Shown piece by piece: positions 46,236-58,929 of a stretch of 64,000 nucleotides of DNA (its first letter is position 1; each line of letters opens with the position of its first letter). The notes under the pieces are model-generated. The model was not told where the DNA came from and searched no databases. It saw only the letters and a list, made by a program, of their open reading frames with translations. Origin of the DNA: Hedera helix (taxonomy: Eukaryota > Streptophyta > Magnoliopsida > Apiales > Araliaceae); NCBI GenBank assembly GCA_947179155.2, contig OX359278.1, positions 27,774,297 to 27,838,296 on the forward strand, in the 5' to 3' direction. The translations under genes were made by a program, and so were the position numbers.

Positions 46236-46290
46236 TTTGTCGGACAATATTCATTTTGTCGGGGAATATTCGTTTTGTCGGAAAATATTC
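46236..46290 (+). repeat. Three tandem 18-19 bp repeats in LTR E
   Basis: TTTTGTCGG followed by a variable base pair and AATATTC, three times. Confidence 0.9.
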
Positions 46291-46790
46291 GGGTCCTACA
46301 ACAGCGCCGAAATAACTGATCATTGGTGGACCCCACAACAGAATATTTGTCGGATATAGAAAACGACATAAGTAACATTTTTAAATAAAAATAGTCAACG
46401 GTGTTATCACTTTTAACTATTAAAATACCCGGTGATAAAAAAATAGTATCAGACGGTGTTTTATGGTAATTCACTGTAGCACACGATATTTTACAGTAGC
46501 ATACGGTATTGCACAATGTCTCATATTATTGATTTGATAACGAGGTTATTGCACAATATTCATTAGTAATTGTTGTTACACATTATTTTGTATTATTGAT
46601 TCAATAATTGTTATTGCACTGTATTTTAAAATTGTTGAACCTAATAATTATCACAGTAGCAAATATACAGTAAATTATATTATTAAATTAATAATTATTA
46701 GTAAAATATTTCTTACATTATTGTTGAATTATTGTTGTAGAATTATTTTATTATATATGTTGGACCCACAGGAAGAAATAAATAGATAAA

Positions 46791-46792
<2 letters not shown>

Positions 46793-46852
<60 letters not shown>
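46793..46852. repeat. (TA)n microsatellite in LTR E
   Basis: About 30 TA units. Confidence 0.95.
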
Positions 46853-46856
<4 letters not shown>

Positions 46857-46884
46857 CTGAATAGTAGACATGTGGGCCCTCTGT

Positions 46885-46898
46885 GGGGGGGGGGGGGG
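46885..46898. repeat. Poly-G run in LTR E
   Basis: 14 consecutive G. Confidence 0.95.
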
Positions 46899-47037
46899 CA
46901 CATGAGGAATGTGCATGTAAATCGAATTGCTGGGAAAGTTTGGTAGTAGTGGCTGCTGCTGCTGCCTTTGATGAATTCGCAGCTCTTGCGTGTCGCACGC
47001 CACTTACCTACCACATGTATAGTACCTTATTTTCTCC

Positions 47038-47046
47038 TATAAATAG
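47038..47046 (+). promoter_or_regulatory. TATA box in E 3' LTR
   Basis: TATAAATAG, preceded by CTCC and followed about 30 bases later by an ACAAC start-like region; 140 bp upstream of the donor-like CAA|GTAAGT. Confidence 0.65.
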
Positions 47047-48753
47047 CTTACTCAGTTGAATAGAAAAATCACAACTAAAACATAAAAAAAATTTACAAGT
47101 ATTTTGTGAGTTTTCTCTGAGAATAGTAAGGTTATTTTGAGTATTCGTAAACCAAAAAGGGTGCAGAAAATTTTCAAGTAAGTATTTTATTAAAGAGTTG
47201 TAATTTCACAAATAACTATTTCACACGGTATTCACAAATCTTCCTTTATAAGACTCTTTTTTAAAAAGATTTATTTTAAAAAGCTTTCTGTAAAAGATTT
47301 ATTTTGAAATGTTATTTCAAAAATTATTTTTGAGGTTATTATTTTACACTACAAAATTTTATATTATATAAATAATTTTGATAGTTCATAATATATGAGT
47401 TATCATAGACCTTGAAATTTATATGTGGTAATTACTAATTATATTATAAATATATAGGTTGATTAACCTCATTTTTATCAATATTTAGTCACGTGATAAG
47501 GTAAGGAATGTCATTTTCTTTTATTACTTGTAAGGAATATCATCTTCTTTCATCTTTTATTATTTATACTTACTACGATAAGGGATACCATCTTTTTCAT
47601 CTTTCATTATTCAAACTTACAACGGTAAGATATATTATTTCTTTTATATTCTTAAACTTACTATGGTAAGTATTGTTCGGTAAAACTTCTAAAACGATTA
47701 TAATTTTCTTAATAGTCTGCGCTTTATCTAATATCATTTCAATTGAACCTTCCTATTTTTCTGAACCTTTCTATTGAGCTGTAACCATTATTCTGAACTA
47801 TGGATCTTGAATATTATTTTTGAATTTCACTCCACATCATGTTGACAATTTGAACATTATTTAAATATGCACAAAGTAAAATTATAAACTTTCGATATTT
47901 ATTGTTTATCCTGTTTCCTTTGTTAATCATTTATATCACTGTTGTTATTCTAATAATCATAATCAAGTTGTTGTGGATATTTGTGGCTTGAGACACAGAT
48001 AATAGGATAAAGGCGATATAATGGTGGTGTGTCTTTTATGGCACATGGTGAAAGTTCTCTTTGGCCTGGGGCAAAGAAGAATTGTTGTTTGGTATGATTG
48101 TGACCGAAGGTTGAAGACTGGTATGATCATGACCGTTGGTGTTATATTTAAATATCTTTGGCTGTAGTGTAAAGATGAACTGTTGACTTGCATGATTATG
48201 ACCAGGAACTGTGAATTTGTATTATCATAATCAGTGGTATTTTAGATTATAAAAGTTGATGATGTTTTTCTTAAAAAGAGAAACGAGTGGACATCATGGT
48301 CCATATGATTTTCCTAATGGTTGTTATTCTGTTGTAGTCGTTGATCTGAACTTTATTTAAGAACTTAACAGTTGTTGAATTAAAACTTGATGTTTAATTT
48401 TTTTTTTTTATCAAGAACTCAACTGTTGAAGGCAAACGATAATTTATTTGTCATTATCTTAGTCACAATATTCTTTACTGGGCTATTTTAGCTCACCTTT
48501 TCCTTTTGTTCCATTGTTTTTCAACAGGAGATGAAAGAGTAGCTGGGTCTAGTCGGGTGATGAAGTGAAGGTTTGAGTTGTAGTTGTATTAGTCTTCATA
48601 AGCTGTAAAATAGTGTGATAATAATAATGAAGATTTAGTTGTGTATTATTTGAATACTGTATTGTGGTACGTTGTACGTTGTATTATAATAGTTGTTGTG
48701 TATTTTGACAACTCAAGTTTGAGTTGTGTGGGCCCAGATTTTGGGGTGTCACA

Positions 48754-49813
48754 ATAAAGGGTTCAATATTAGTTAATCATAAGGGGTTTAATATTGCTTA
48801 ACCAATACTTAACTTTTGAATATATAACGTTATCAATAATTCATTACCATGTTTTGCATCATTATACAATTACGATTACTATGAAAATAAGAATGTAAGA
48901 GTCACGAAATAATTAAAAGAAATAAAATCAATGAAAACATAATAATAAATTTCTTATAAATAATTGTGAAAAATTCATCAATTTTACAAAATAATTTTAT
49001 TGGGTTTGTTCATCGTTAATTTATGACATACTAAATTATAAATACAATTTCATATGTTTACCTAAATAATAAATTTATTTTTATTTTTCTTTATAAATAT
49101 TTAGAAATATGAACTAAAATATTAATTGAAAAAGAAAAACAAACATTAAAATATAAAAGAAAATATAAAACATTCGTCTACTACCATATATTAAATCAAT
49201 ACTAATAGTATGTAACACATCTTCTTCAGAAACCCTTAAAGGAGCAACCGCGAATATAGTGGAGAAAGCGATCGATGATCGACGAATATGATCAACACTA
49301 ATTGAGAAAGCCATGGAAACCTAGAAGCCCTTAAAAGGCATTAGGACCCAAAAATCCCCTTAAATCGTTGAATCAGTTTAGAAACATGGTATTCTACTTT
49401 CTCTATATATTGAAATTTTGGTGTTATACTTGTTGGTGGTATGACTCGGTGAACCCAGTCATTAAATTGATCAATTCTATATAACCTCTGTGTTTTGTAA
49501 CTATGTTGAATCCGAATTTTATAACTGGCTGGGATTTAAGATATATGCATAACAGGAGTTAATTTCGTTGAGACGATTTGTAAGAGTGGTGGGAAATCAT
49601 ATTTTACTGATCTGGAAGTAATTAATTTTTGTAAACTGCATTTTGGATATTTGTTACTTGTTATGTTTTTGAATTAGTGACTAATTGTTAGTATATGCCC
49701 AATTACATGATGCTTTATTACTTTCACATACATACATATCTGTAACTTTCATTCTATTTGTTTTTCAATCAGCAACAACAAGTAAATTACTTACCAATAC
49801 CAATACTATAGAG

Positions 49814-49908
<95 letters not shown>

Positions 49909-50674
49909 ACAACTGCTACATTAGAGGTTTCCTGTTGATATTCTGTTAGGATCATAGGTCATAACTTTGATACCATTCTGTAAAGAAGACTGGGGAGACA
50001 CTAGAACAGCAGCGTGAGACTGTGTTAAATCACATTTTACCTTAACAAAATATGTTTATGTTCCCTATTAATATCCATGAATCACCTTCTCTGAACTCTA
50101 ATTGAGAAGAGCCATTTAATGAATTCAGGCTAGCATATGACAAATGTGAGGCATGTTAGGTAATTGGCAGGTGAGGGATCCACTGCAGGAGACATTTTAT
50201 TGTAAAAATGCAAAGGATTTACTGGAATGAGCAACCATATTTCTACCACCAAACCATTCCATGCATTTTTGATAATTTACTATTGTATGGTTAAAGTTGT
50301 CAAGGGTTAATATTCATCTACATTAGTTAAATGAGTTACAAATCTTCGTATATCAGTTGTCATATGTATATGTATTGATAATTGATGGCAACAGTTTCTG
50401 CTATGATTGAACAAATATTTGCAACTCAGTAGAGCTTGTAACTTTTAATTCTTACAGATAAAGTTGGATGATTTTTGTTCGATACTCTTTATTCTTGGAC
50501 ATGAAGTTGTATGTCTTAAATATTTGTACTTCTTGCCTTGTGATATACATATTCCTGATCTTGTTCATTGAGACTGCACGTTAAACTGCCTCTGTTATTC
50601 CTCTCATTGAGACTGCACATTAAACTTATTATTCTCATCTACCTAAATTGAGACTGTAGGTTGAACATAATTTC
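48754..50674. other. Intergenic stretch between element E and the CACTA gene
   Basis: AT-rich. Nothing recognised as coding; the minus frame at 49114-49314 is short and unassigned. The right end may contain the promoter or 5' part of the CACTA transposase. Confidence 0.4.
49818..49906. repeat. (CA)n(TA)n microsatellite
   Basis: About 18 CA units followed by about 25 TA units. Confidence 0.95.
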
Positions 50675-53600
50675 ATGGATAAGAGCTTGACTCATCATGA
50701 GCGTATATCAGTGACTCATCGCAATATGGTCAAAAGCTTTGTTGCTCATGTACGTGCAACAATGGGACCAACAATTAACATTAGATGTCCTTGAGTTAAG
50801 TGTTTGAGCTTGTACACTATACCCCAAGAAGAGGTGTTTGTACATTTGTGCATAAATGGGATAATGCCAACTTATGATAAGTGAATTTACCATGGCGAAG
50901 CCATTCCATATAAAACTAATGAACATTATCCGGATATTGACTCTAAAAATGAGTTTATGGACTATGACTCAGATGTTCATGAGGATGAATTTGAAACAGT
51001 AATGAAAGATATTAACTGAGGAACCTTTACTATTGACAGGAATGAAGAAGATACCTTCCAAAATCGAAACTATACCATATTTGAAAAAATGGTTCGTATG
51101 TTAAACAAAGAATTAAATCCGAGATGCAAGAAGTACTTAATTTTGTCATTTGTTACTAAATTTCTGCATTTGAAGGTTTTCAACCATTGGACAAATAAGT
51201 CTATAAACATGTTGGTTGAGTTGATTAAAGATATTCTTCCTGATGGTAATGCCTTGCCCAAATCATACTATGAGGCATAAACAATGCTACGTGAAATTGG
51301 TCTTGGATACATTCAAATTGACGCATGCAAGTAAGCTCCATCACATATCAATAATTCCTTATCATAAAATTTTAATATAAAGAGTTAATCTTTCTCCTTT
51401 TTGTTGAAGGTATGATTGTGTCCTTTTTTGGCAAGAAAATAAGGATTTAGATGAATGTCCAATATGTCAGGAATCAAGATGGAAAGTTAATGATTGGAAG
51501 GGGAAGAAAATCCCACACAAAATTTTAAGATACTATCTTATAAAATCGCGATTGCAAAGACTATTTATGTCAAAAAAATTACAAAAGACATGCGTTGGCA
51601 CAAGGAAAAACATGTTTCAAGTGAAGGTGAACTACATCCAGCAGATTCTATATCGTGGAAGGAGTTTGATAGAAAGTACGGATGGTTTTTGGATGATCCA
51701 AGAAACATTCGTCTCGGACTAACAACCGATAAATTCAATCCATTTAAAAATATGAGTTGTTTATACAGCATGTGGCCAGTAATATTCACTCATTATAATT
51801 TTCCCCCATGGATGTGCATGAATGAGCCCTTTTTTATAATGTCACTTTTGATTCCTGGACCAAAAACACCAGTTAATGAAATCTATATTTATTTACGTCA
51901 TTTAATAGATGATCTTGTTGATTTGTGGGAACAAGGAATTGAAACGTATGACTCTTATAGTGGGTGAAATTTCAACATGCATGCTTTTATTTTGTGGACC
52001 ATTAAGGATTTTTCTGCACTGGAAAATATTTCTGGATGGAGTATCAAAGGTTACATGGCTTGTCCAACCTGCAATGTAGATACAAGCTCGACTAGGTTGA
52101 GGAGTAAAATCTCTTATGGGGGACATCGTGCCTTCCTCGGTCCCAATCATAGGTATTAATAATACTTAGATCATTTTTTAGAAAGTAATTTAATTTAAGT
52201 CCAACCTTATTATTTTTTAATAATTCACTTCATATTCTTCTTTCTTGTCCTTATAAGTGGAGAAAGAGTTTAGAGTACGATGGAAAAGAGGAACTCCGTA
52301 GACCACCTAAGGTCCTAAGTGGGGTACAAATGCTACAACAACTAGAACTAATAAATTTGGGGATTTTGGCTAGCATCCGGATAATGTAAGTAAGAATAGA
52401 GAAAGAAAGTGAAAGTGGACAGCATCTCCATCTAATTCCAATTGGACAAAGAAAAGTATTTTTTTAAAACCTACCATATTTGAAAGATTTGAAAATGAGG
52501 CATAAGCTCGATGGAATGCACATCGAGAAGAATATTTGTGATAACATACTTGGGACATTACTTAAGATTGAAGGTAAAAAAAAGACTCGTATAAGGCTAG
52601 ACACAAGATTTGGATGATATGAATATACGTAAAGAGTTGCACTTGAGACCACGGGGAGATAAGTTTGACAAACCATAACCAACCTTTTATTTTTCCAAGA
52701 AAGAGAAAGATAATTTCTTATCTTTTATATGTTCTGTCAAATTCCCAGATGGATTGCATCTAATATTGCTAGATGTGTCAATACAAATGATAATACCATG
52801 TTGGGATATAAGACGCATTATTGCCATATTCTTTTACAAAGATTAATCCTTGTTGGAGTTCGAGGGAATCTTAATAACGAGGTGGCAACAACGTTAACTG
52901 AGTTGGGAGTATTCTTCAAGAATCTATGTTCTAAGACACTCAAAGTGGATGACCTAAGAAAAATGGAGAAGGATATTGTAATTATCTTATGCAAGATTGA
53001 GAGGATATATCCACCGGCTTTCATTGATATTTGTGTTCACTTGGTTGTTAATCTATCACAAGAAGCACTGTTTACAAGCCCTGTATGCTATTCGTGGATG
53101 TATCCAATTGAAATGTGCATAATTACATCTTTTTTGTTATGTATGAACTCTTTAGTTGTTTTATACTTAACTGTGTATTTTTTTGTTCAAGGTATCTATG
53201 TACTCTTAAAAAGTATGTAAGCAACATAGCACATCTTGAAGGATCAATTGTTGAAGGGTATATCGCTAATGAATGTTTCATTTTGTTCCTTGTACTTACC
53301 AGGAGGTGAGAACAAGTTCAATAGAAAGGAATGTAATCCAGATGGAAAAGTTATAAAAGATGTTCTTTCTGTCTTTTCTCAAAATGTTAAACCATTAAGT
53401 GGTTTTCTTGTTGATTCCAATGAGATTTAAATGATTCATTGGTATGTTTTGAATAATTGTGAAGAGGTGCAACCTTATATTGAGTAAGTTGAACATTATA
53501 TCATTATATTATAATAATAATTAGTACTTAATTGTAAGTTTTTTTTAACTAAAACTATTCTTGTAGGAAATGCGAGAAGGAATTGCAATGTGATAACCAA

Positions 53601-54498
53601 AACAACATAAAATTGGAAAACATATTTCCTCAATGCTTTAAAAATAAGGTAAAATATGATTTATTGTTCTTCTATACTTGTTTGTTGGAATTTAAATGTA
53701 ACGATTAATTTTAATTTTTTTCCTCTAATAGATTCATCTTCTTTGGAATACCGCATCAAATATCATTAGTGATCAACTATTTGTATTAGCATGTGGTCCA
53801 AATTTATGATTATGGAAATATAATGGATGCATCGTCAACGGAGTGAGGTTTCTTGTCAAAAATCGTGACAATCATAGGAAAATTCAAAATAGTGGAATAA
53901 CATGTGAAGGAGAACACGAGGAAAAAAGTATTGACTTTTACGGCTTACTAAATGGCATTATCAAAATAGAGTACGAAAAATGGTATAACGTGTTCATATT
54001 TTCTTCTGAGTGGTTTGATTTGGCTAATCGGCGAATGGGAATTAGAAAGGATGCGACCCATACATATTAACTTCTCAAGCAAAATAGGTATTTTTTGTGG
54101 ATGATTTGAAATTAGGCGAAAACTAGAAAATTGTTCAAAGGTTTAACCACGGACATGTATTTGATGTTCTAGAGGATGAAATGGATGAGATTAACGAATC
54201 TACAATTGACGATGTTGTTAACCTTGATGATGACTCACCCAATATCGAAATTGTTATTGAGGACCGCAAAATAGGACAAATGGCTAGAGTTGACGTTGAT
54301 CCAGAAACAATAAATAGCAACAGCTTAAGACAAAAAACTCAACAAACTAATATAGAACGCAATATCTTAATCGATGAAGACATAGATGATTTTGAGGAGT
54401 ACAAATTTGATGTGGAGGGGTATAGTGAGGATGAAACAATTGTGGAGTATCGTAGCGAGGAAGAACAAAGTATAGATGGGGAAGATGATGATAACTAG
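50675..54498 (+). pseudogene. CACTA (En/Spm) TNP2-type transposase pseudogene
   Basis: Begins MDKSLTHH (ATG 50675) with the N-terminal transposase-associated region (an MDKSW start is usual). Plausible introns: 51331-51409, 52153-52258, about 53115-53192, about 53488-53565, about 53649-53731. The Transposase_21 core spans 51410-52150 (MRWHKEKHV, HPADSISWKEFD, DPRNIRLGLTTDKFNPF, LLIPGPKTP), with a frameshift near 51585. A HIEKNICD segment lies near 52525. The DUF4218 region at 52800-53280 includes KTHYCHILLQRL, ILCKIERIYPPAF and GSIVEGYIANEC. The DUF4216 region at 53750-54140 includes GCIVNGVRFLVKNRD and SIDFYGLLNGII, and an acidic tail runs to TAG 54496. Stops at several points (e.g. 50779, 50882, 51018, 51278, 51965, 52617, 52674) make it inactive. 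The full protein would cut at CACTA terminal repeats. Confidence 0.88.
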
Positions 54499-55494
54499 CA
54501 TCAAATAAGATATGCTAATAAACTAATTATTTGATGCAGTGTAAGTCTTTTTTTGTTATAATCTAATACTTCAATTTTTGAAATAAATGATATGACACAA
54601 TCATATTTGTGTATGCAGGGAGATAGACTGCTTGAAAATAATTCATCAACAACATGTTAATGCTTTTTGATCTTGTTTAGCTTTTGCAATTAAATTCTTC
54701 CTTTAGTTATGTAATATTAAGTAGCAAGGTTTCATCTTTAGCAGTTTATTTATAGTTTTCTGCTCCTTTTGCTTTATTGATTAAAAGGAATCTTTCCTTC
54801 ATTGTCAAAGTTGTTCTATAGGCCTCATTTATTTTGCTATCTTGTTCTATATATTACTTTTTCCTTATCTTTACCATTTTGCTTCATGAGAAGAAGCTTC
54901 ATAAGCATTAGTTCAGTCTTTTTTAAAAGCAGCAGTGTCTTACCTATTCAATCAAAACTGCAATAGAAGACCTCCCTGTGAACTGATTAAGCTTTATTCT
55001 TGTTATACGGTGTTATCACTATTAGAAGTTTTGGAAATACTGAGAGAGTCAACCGACCCTTTTTGGTTGTATATGTATATTGCTATTATGTAAGGCTTTC
55101 AATAGACCACATATTTGTGTATTATCTTCACATTTTTCATCTCTATTAAAACCAAACCTTTTTGAAGTCCTTTTTTTTTTCTTTCTCTTTTATATTTTTT
55201 TCCTGCTTTTTCAAGAACTCGGCTTTTTGCAAGTCAAGCATGCACAACCAATATATACCCAATAAATAACAACTAGGGTTCAATTTCTTGAGCAATTTCT
55301 TGGTTTGGTTTCACTTTTATTGGTGCTTGAGCATCAGAGGAATAAAGATTTAGAGTGAGAAAGTGAGATAAAGGGATATAGAAGGAAATGTGAAGCTGCA
55401 AGGAACAATGGGGTGTATCCGTTGTAGCTGAGTCTCTTATCGTGCTCAGAATATTTACTAAATCAGTGTTTAATGGGGTGTATATTTTACCGTA
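54499..55494. other. Sequence downstream of the CACTA pseudogene
   Basis: T-rich, no gene seen; may include the 3' untranslated and terminal part of the CACTA element, but no terminal inverted repeat could be identified. Confidence 0.4.
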
Positions 55495-56930
55495 GGGCCG
55501 AGGCTAAAATGATGATCTATTAGCAGCAAGTGGTTGTCCCCCTTTTGATCTGGTCTGATCAAAGACATTTCCTTTGTTCTTTCCATCCTTATTGTTATTC
55601 TTAGATCGGTCATTCACTTTGCCACTCGGTTGTAGACTCGCCATTACCTCATCAATTGCTATAAATTTCTCAACTCTTTTATACGCGTCGGATAAATCCT
55701 TCAAAGGGTTGAACATAACGTCCTTCATGAGCTTCTTGTTTCGTTTCATGTCCAAACCCGTCGTGAAAAAATCCCAGTGCTTGGGTCATGCTCAGATTAA
55801 TAATAGTCCCTACTGACTTGAGGACTCCCCTGGCTTTTATTTGATCTGCATTAGTGAAGCAATCAACTTTCCCCTTCTCTTATTGCTCCCAAATCTCTCA
55901 TGAGATTTATCACATAGTTCCTTCCATGACTTGACTGAGTTTGGGGGCAAGGACATCATCCACTATTTAGCTCATTTTTTAAGTGTAGTCACGAAGATTT
56001 AACACATCCTAGCTTCTGAATGGTTGTAGTACTTCATCACCCGCTCGTAGGAACTTGTGTGATAATATGGATTGCATGTACCGTCATAAGTCTCCAAAGG
56101 AAGCAATTTCTTCTTTAGATCAGCTTTCTCTTGATTTATCGCCGATGAGAATGGAGATTTCGGGTCCACGGGTAGAGGTGTAACCGGTCCTGCCTCTACT
56201 GTGGGTCGGGCCTCTGTTGTTGCCAATCTCCTCACCAACTCTGAAATCCTCTGTAGTATGGCTTCGAGAATAGGTGCCGACAGGGTCCCCTACCGCTCTT
56301 CCCGAACTGGGTTTGTCCTTCCATGACCCTGACTCCTTTCTTTAATTGGAGATCATGTCCATCTCTGATGATATATGCTCGGTGAGCCGGCCTGCCTGCC
56401 TTATATCTTCGGTATGATCCTAGTCAGTTTGACCGAGTTACCTCATATAACCCTGAGAATGGTCATGATCATGAGATTCTGATCGTCTAGTTCTCGTATG
56501 CCTTGACCGAGGCCGACTCTGTGGTGTTGCCTCGTGTTCACCCCCTTCAACGGTAGTTGGTGGATCTTCTTCTCTCCTCAGCTCGGATAGATGGTCGTTC
56601 CACTCCTAGTGCTGGCGTCTCAAGGTCTTCAACTTAGCCTCCATTTCCCTTATTTTTTGTTATTTGATTTTCTCCCGCTGATCATATCGTACAGTCCTTC
56701 TTTGTGGGTTCTTTAATTCTTCCGGCCTTAACCTCCATAAGTCTAAATCTACCATGACTGATGGAGAGAACAATCATCTCTTGACAGGTGCTGATCGAGC
56801 CTGTATCAGTTAGGATCTTGATTGACTGGGTCAAATCCTATCCTTCACTGACCCTCGAACATGACGAGGGATTGGGTCAACAAATGATCCTTGTTGGTTC
56901 CTACTTGGATTTCTTACTCCCACCATAGCA
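55495..56930 (-). pseudogene. Truncated, decayed gag of a Ty3/gypsy element (F)
   Basis: Read on the minus strand from a start near 56926 (MVGVRNPSRN). An Arg/Glu-rich N-terminal part follows (EMEAKLKTLRR, SRPRSRHTRTRRSESHDH), then the capsid domain (LETYDGTCNPYYH...MKYYNHSEARMC), then SLPPNSVKSWKELCDKSHERF and a NPLKDLSDAYKRVEKFIAIDE segment. Stops occur throughout, for example near 56876, 56793, 56000 and 55980. The pattern YDG..(D)P..H and SW.ELC..F is typical of plant Tat/Retand-like gypsy gag. Sequence stops matching at about 55495 with no pol, so the element is truncated. Confidence 0.75.
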
Positions 56931-56946
56931 ACGAACTTTGACAAAA

Positions 56947-56961
56947 ATGCCTCTAGCGCCA
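56947..56961 (-). other. Primer-binding site of element F
   Basis: Minus strand TTGGCGCTAGAGGC, a few bases after the LTR end. The TTGGCGC start is usual in Tat/Retand-like elements and differs from the Met-tRNA sites elsewhere in this window. Confidence 0.55.
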
Positions 56962-56965
56962 ATTT

Positions 56966-57500
56966 TGACGCGTGATTTTGGTCACCCGATGAAAACCATC
57001 AAACAACGAGCAACTTGCACTAGATATAACCGTCAGCCACCCCCAAATGAAGTGACGACTCTGGTGTGGGAATAAGTTTAGGCAAATGAGCGTGACAATA
57101 GGGAACTTGTTATTGTTGGAAAATAATAGGTATTCGAGAGCAAAGGATTATGTCACCTGGACCTCCATGCTTGTAGCCTTATTTATACTTTTCACCAACT
57201 TCCTAAGTCCCCTTAATTGATTAGGATAAATAATCTCTTGACAGTATCCAATTATAATTATGACGTTAACTAATCAATTTCTTCTTTTTCTAAGATCCGA
57301 GATCACAATATAATTTAGAATTCTAAGTCAATATGGACCTCGACCTTCCTAATTTACCCAAACTGTCCCAAAAAATGGAACCCTTGAATGGGTCAACCCC
57401 GATCCGGGCTCATTGTAGTGTATAGAATATAATCCATTCAATGCTCTACATAAAGAATAACTTTCAGGCCCAAGTCAACTGCTAGGCCCGATAAATTACA
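56966..57500 (-). mobile_element. 5' LTR of element F
   Basis: 535 bp; on the minus strand begins TGTAATTTATCGGG and ends CACGCGTCA just before the primer site. It contains a TATA box. The outer boundary is inferred from the TG/CA rule and a plausible length; no second copy is available. Confidence 0.6.
57180..57187 (-). promoter_or_regulatory. TATA box in LTR F
   Basis: Minus strand AGTATAAATAAGGC, about 210 bp before the LTR end. Confidence 0.6.
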
Positions 57501-58929
57501 TCCCAATAGAAGAAATAAAGGAAGACTGAAAATTAATATTTATGAATGAAATCAAGTTCTAATTAATAACTATATTTTTTTAGTCAATTTAGATTTTAAA
57601 CATGTAAATTAGTGCTTATTTATATAAGACAATATTGAGTTTATGTGAAACTATGTTCGAGAAGTTTCATGTACACTAATTTGAAACCCTTTTTCATTTC
57701 CTCTAACTCATATTTATTCAATTCTAAAATTAGAGATATATTTTAAATTTTTTAAGTTAATTTGTGATATTTAAAATTTAAAATCGACACAGATTTATAA
57801 TATTTTACTACATTAAATAATAACTAGTGTAAATTAACTAAAATGCACTACTGATGATTATATTTATGCCTTTTAAAACTTAAAAAAAATTTATATTAAT
57901 TCTTAAGTCCAAAAAATTAAAATATATCTTTGACTCCAGGATATTGATTGTCGTCCCTCGTAGTCTTCCTTGCCCTTTACATTTACGACAAGAATATCTC
58001 TAGAGCATCATCAACAGACATTCGCATACAAAAGCTCACACGTTTATTGCACATATGGAATGGGAAGACCAGTTGAGAAAAAGATTATATTTATAAAGGG
58101 AAAAGGATATATATTATACATACAAGCTTACCAAGTCGTTCAAACTATGAGTATGCTTAAAAGCCACTTATCAAATAAATTTTATAAGTAATATTTTTGA
58201 GCGATATTTTTGTTAATTTCGAGTTAACTCAGTAATTTAAATTGTATAATTTGATAGCTCAAAAATATTCTCTTTATTGTTATTTTATTTTTTTGTCTTT
58301 ACTCAATTTTTAATGATAAATAATACATTATATCTTTAATAATAAATGTGTACTAAAATTTCGTACAAAATTTATGTTTTAAGCCGTTGAATTGATTTTT
58401 GGGAATATTAAAATTTATAACTAAGACACCCGAAAATCAATAAAAAAAAAAAAAAAAAAACTTTAGAGCTACCGAGTCACTAAATTTGGACCGCTAATTT
58501 GAATCAGAACCAACTAATAAAATGATTCGGTATTTGTTTTAACAATTATATTGATACATAAATAATTAATAACATGAAAATAGAAAAGAGAAAAACAGAG
58601 AAAAACTGCCTATTCTTAGGAAAGTTAATAACTGTCGGACCCTGTTATTCGGTATCAATAAAATTAGTAAATATGTGCTATTAAAGCTATAATGAACTAT
58701 CAATATATTGCGAAAGGAGTTTACTTGACAGAATCACTTGAAAATGGCATGCCCTCTTATTTTTTTTCCTAGTTTTATTATCTACTAGCATCTGCACCCC
58801 AGCAAAGCATGGGGTCTTATAATAAATTATGAGATTGCTAAATTTTTATCGTAAATATAGTAATGAATGAAGTAACTATTTATTTTTATTTTTTTTAATA
58901 ACCGAATCATACAGTTGGTCAATATATTA
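57501..58929. other. AT-rich intergenic stretch
   Basis: No gene recognised. A 19-base A run lies at about 58442-58460. CCCCAGCAAAGCATGGGG near 58798 is a nearly palindromic word, echoed at 60152 (CCCGCGCAAAGCATG). Confidence 0.5.

Larger units (their letters stand above)
46114..48753 (+). mobile_element. 3' LTR of element E
   Basis: 2640 bp, TGTAAGGCC to TTGGGGTGTCACA. It contains a triple GTCGG repeat (46236-46290), (TA)n, a G run, a TATA box at 47038 and a putative intron at 47178-48527. The right half matches the truncated 5' LTR. Confidence 0.9.

Noticed and set aside
46729..47014. Minus-strand frames with long Tyr-Ile runs
   Set aside because: Translation of the (TA)n microsatellite.
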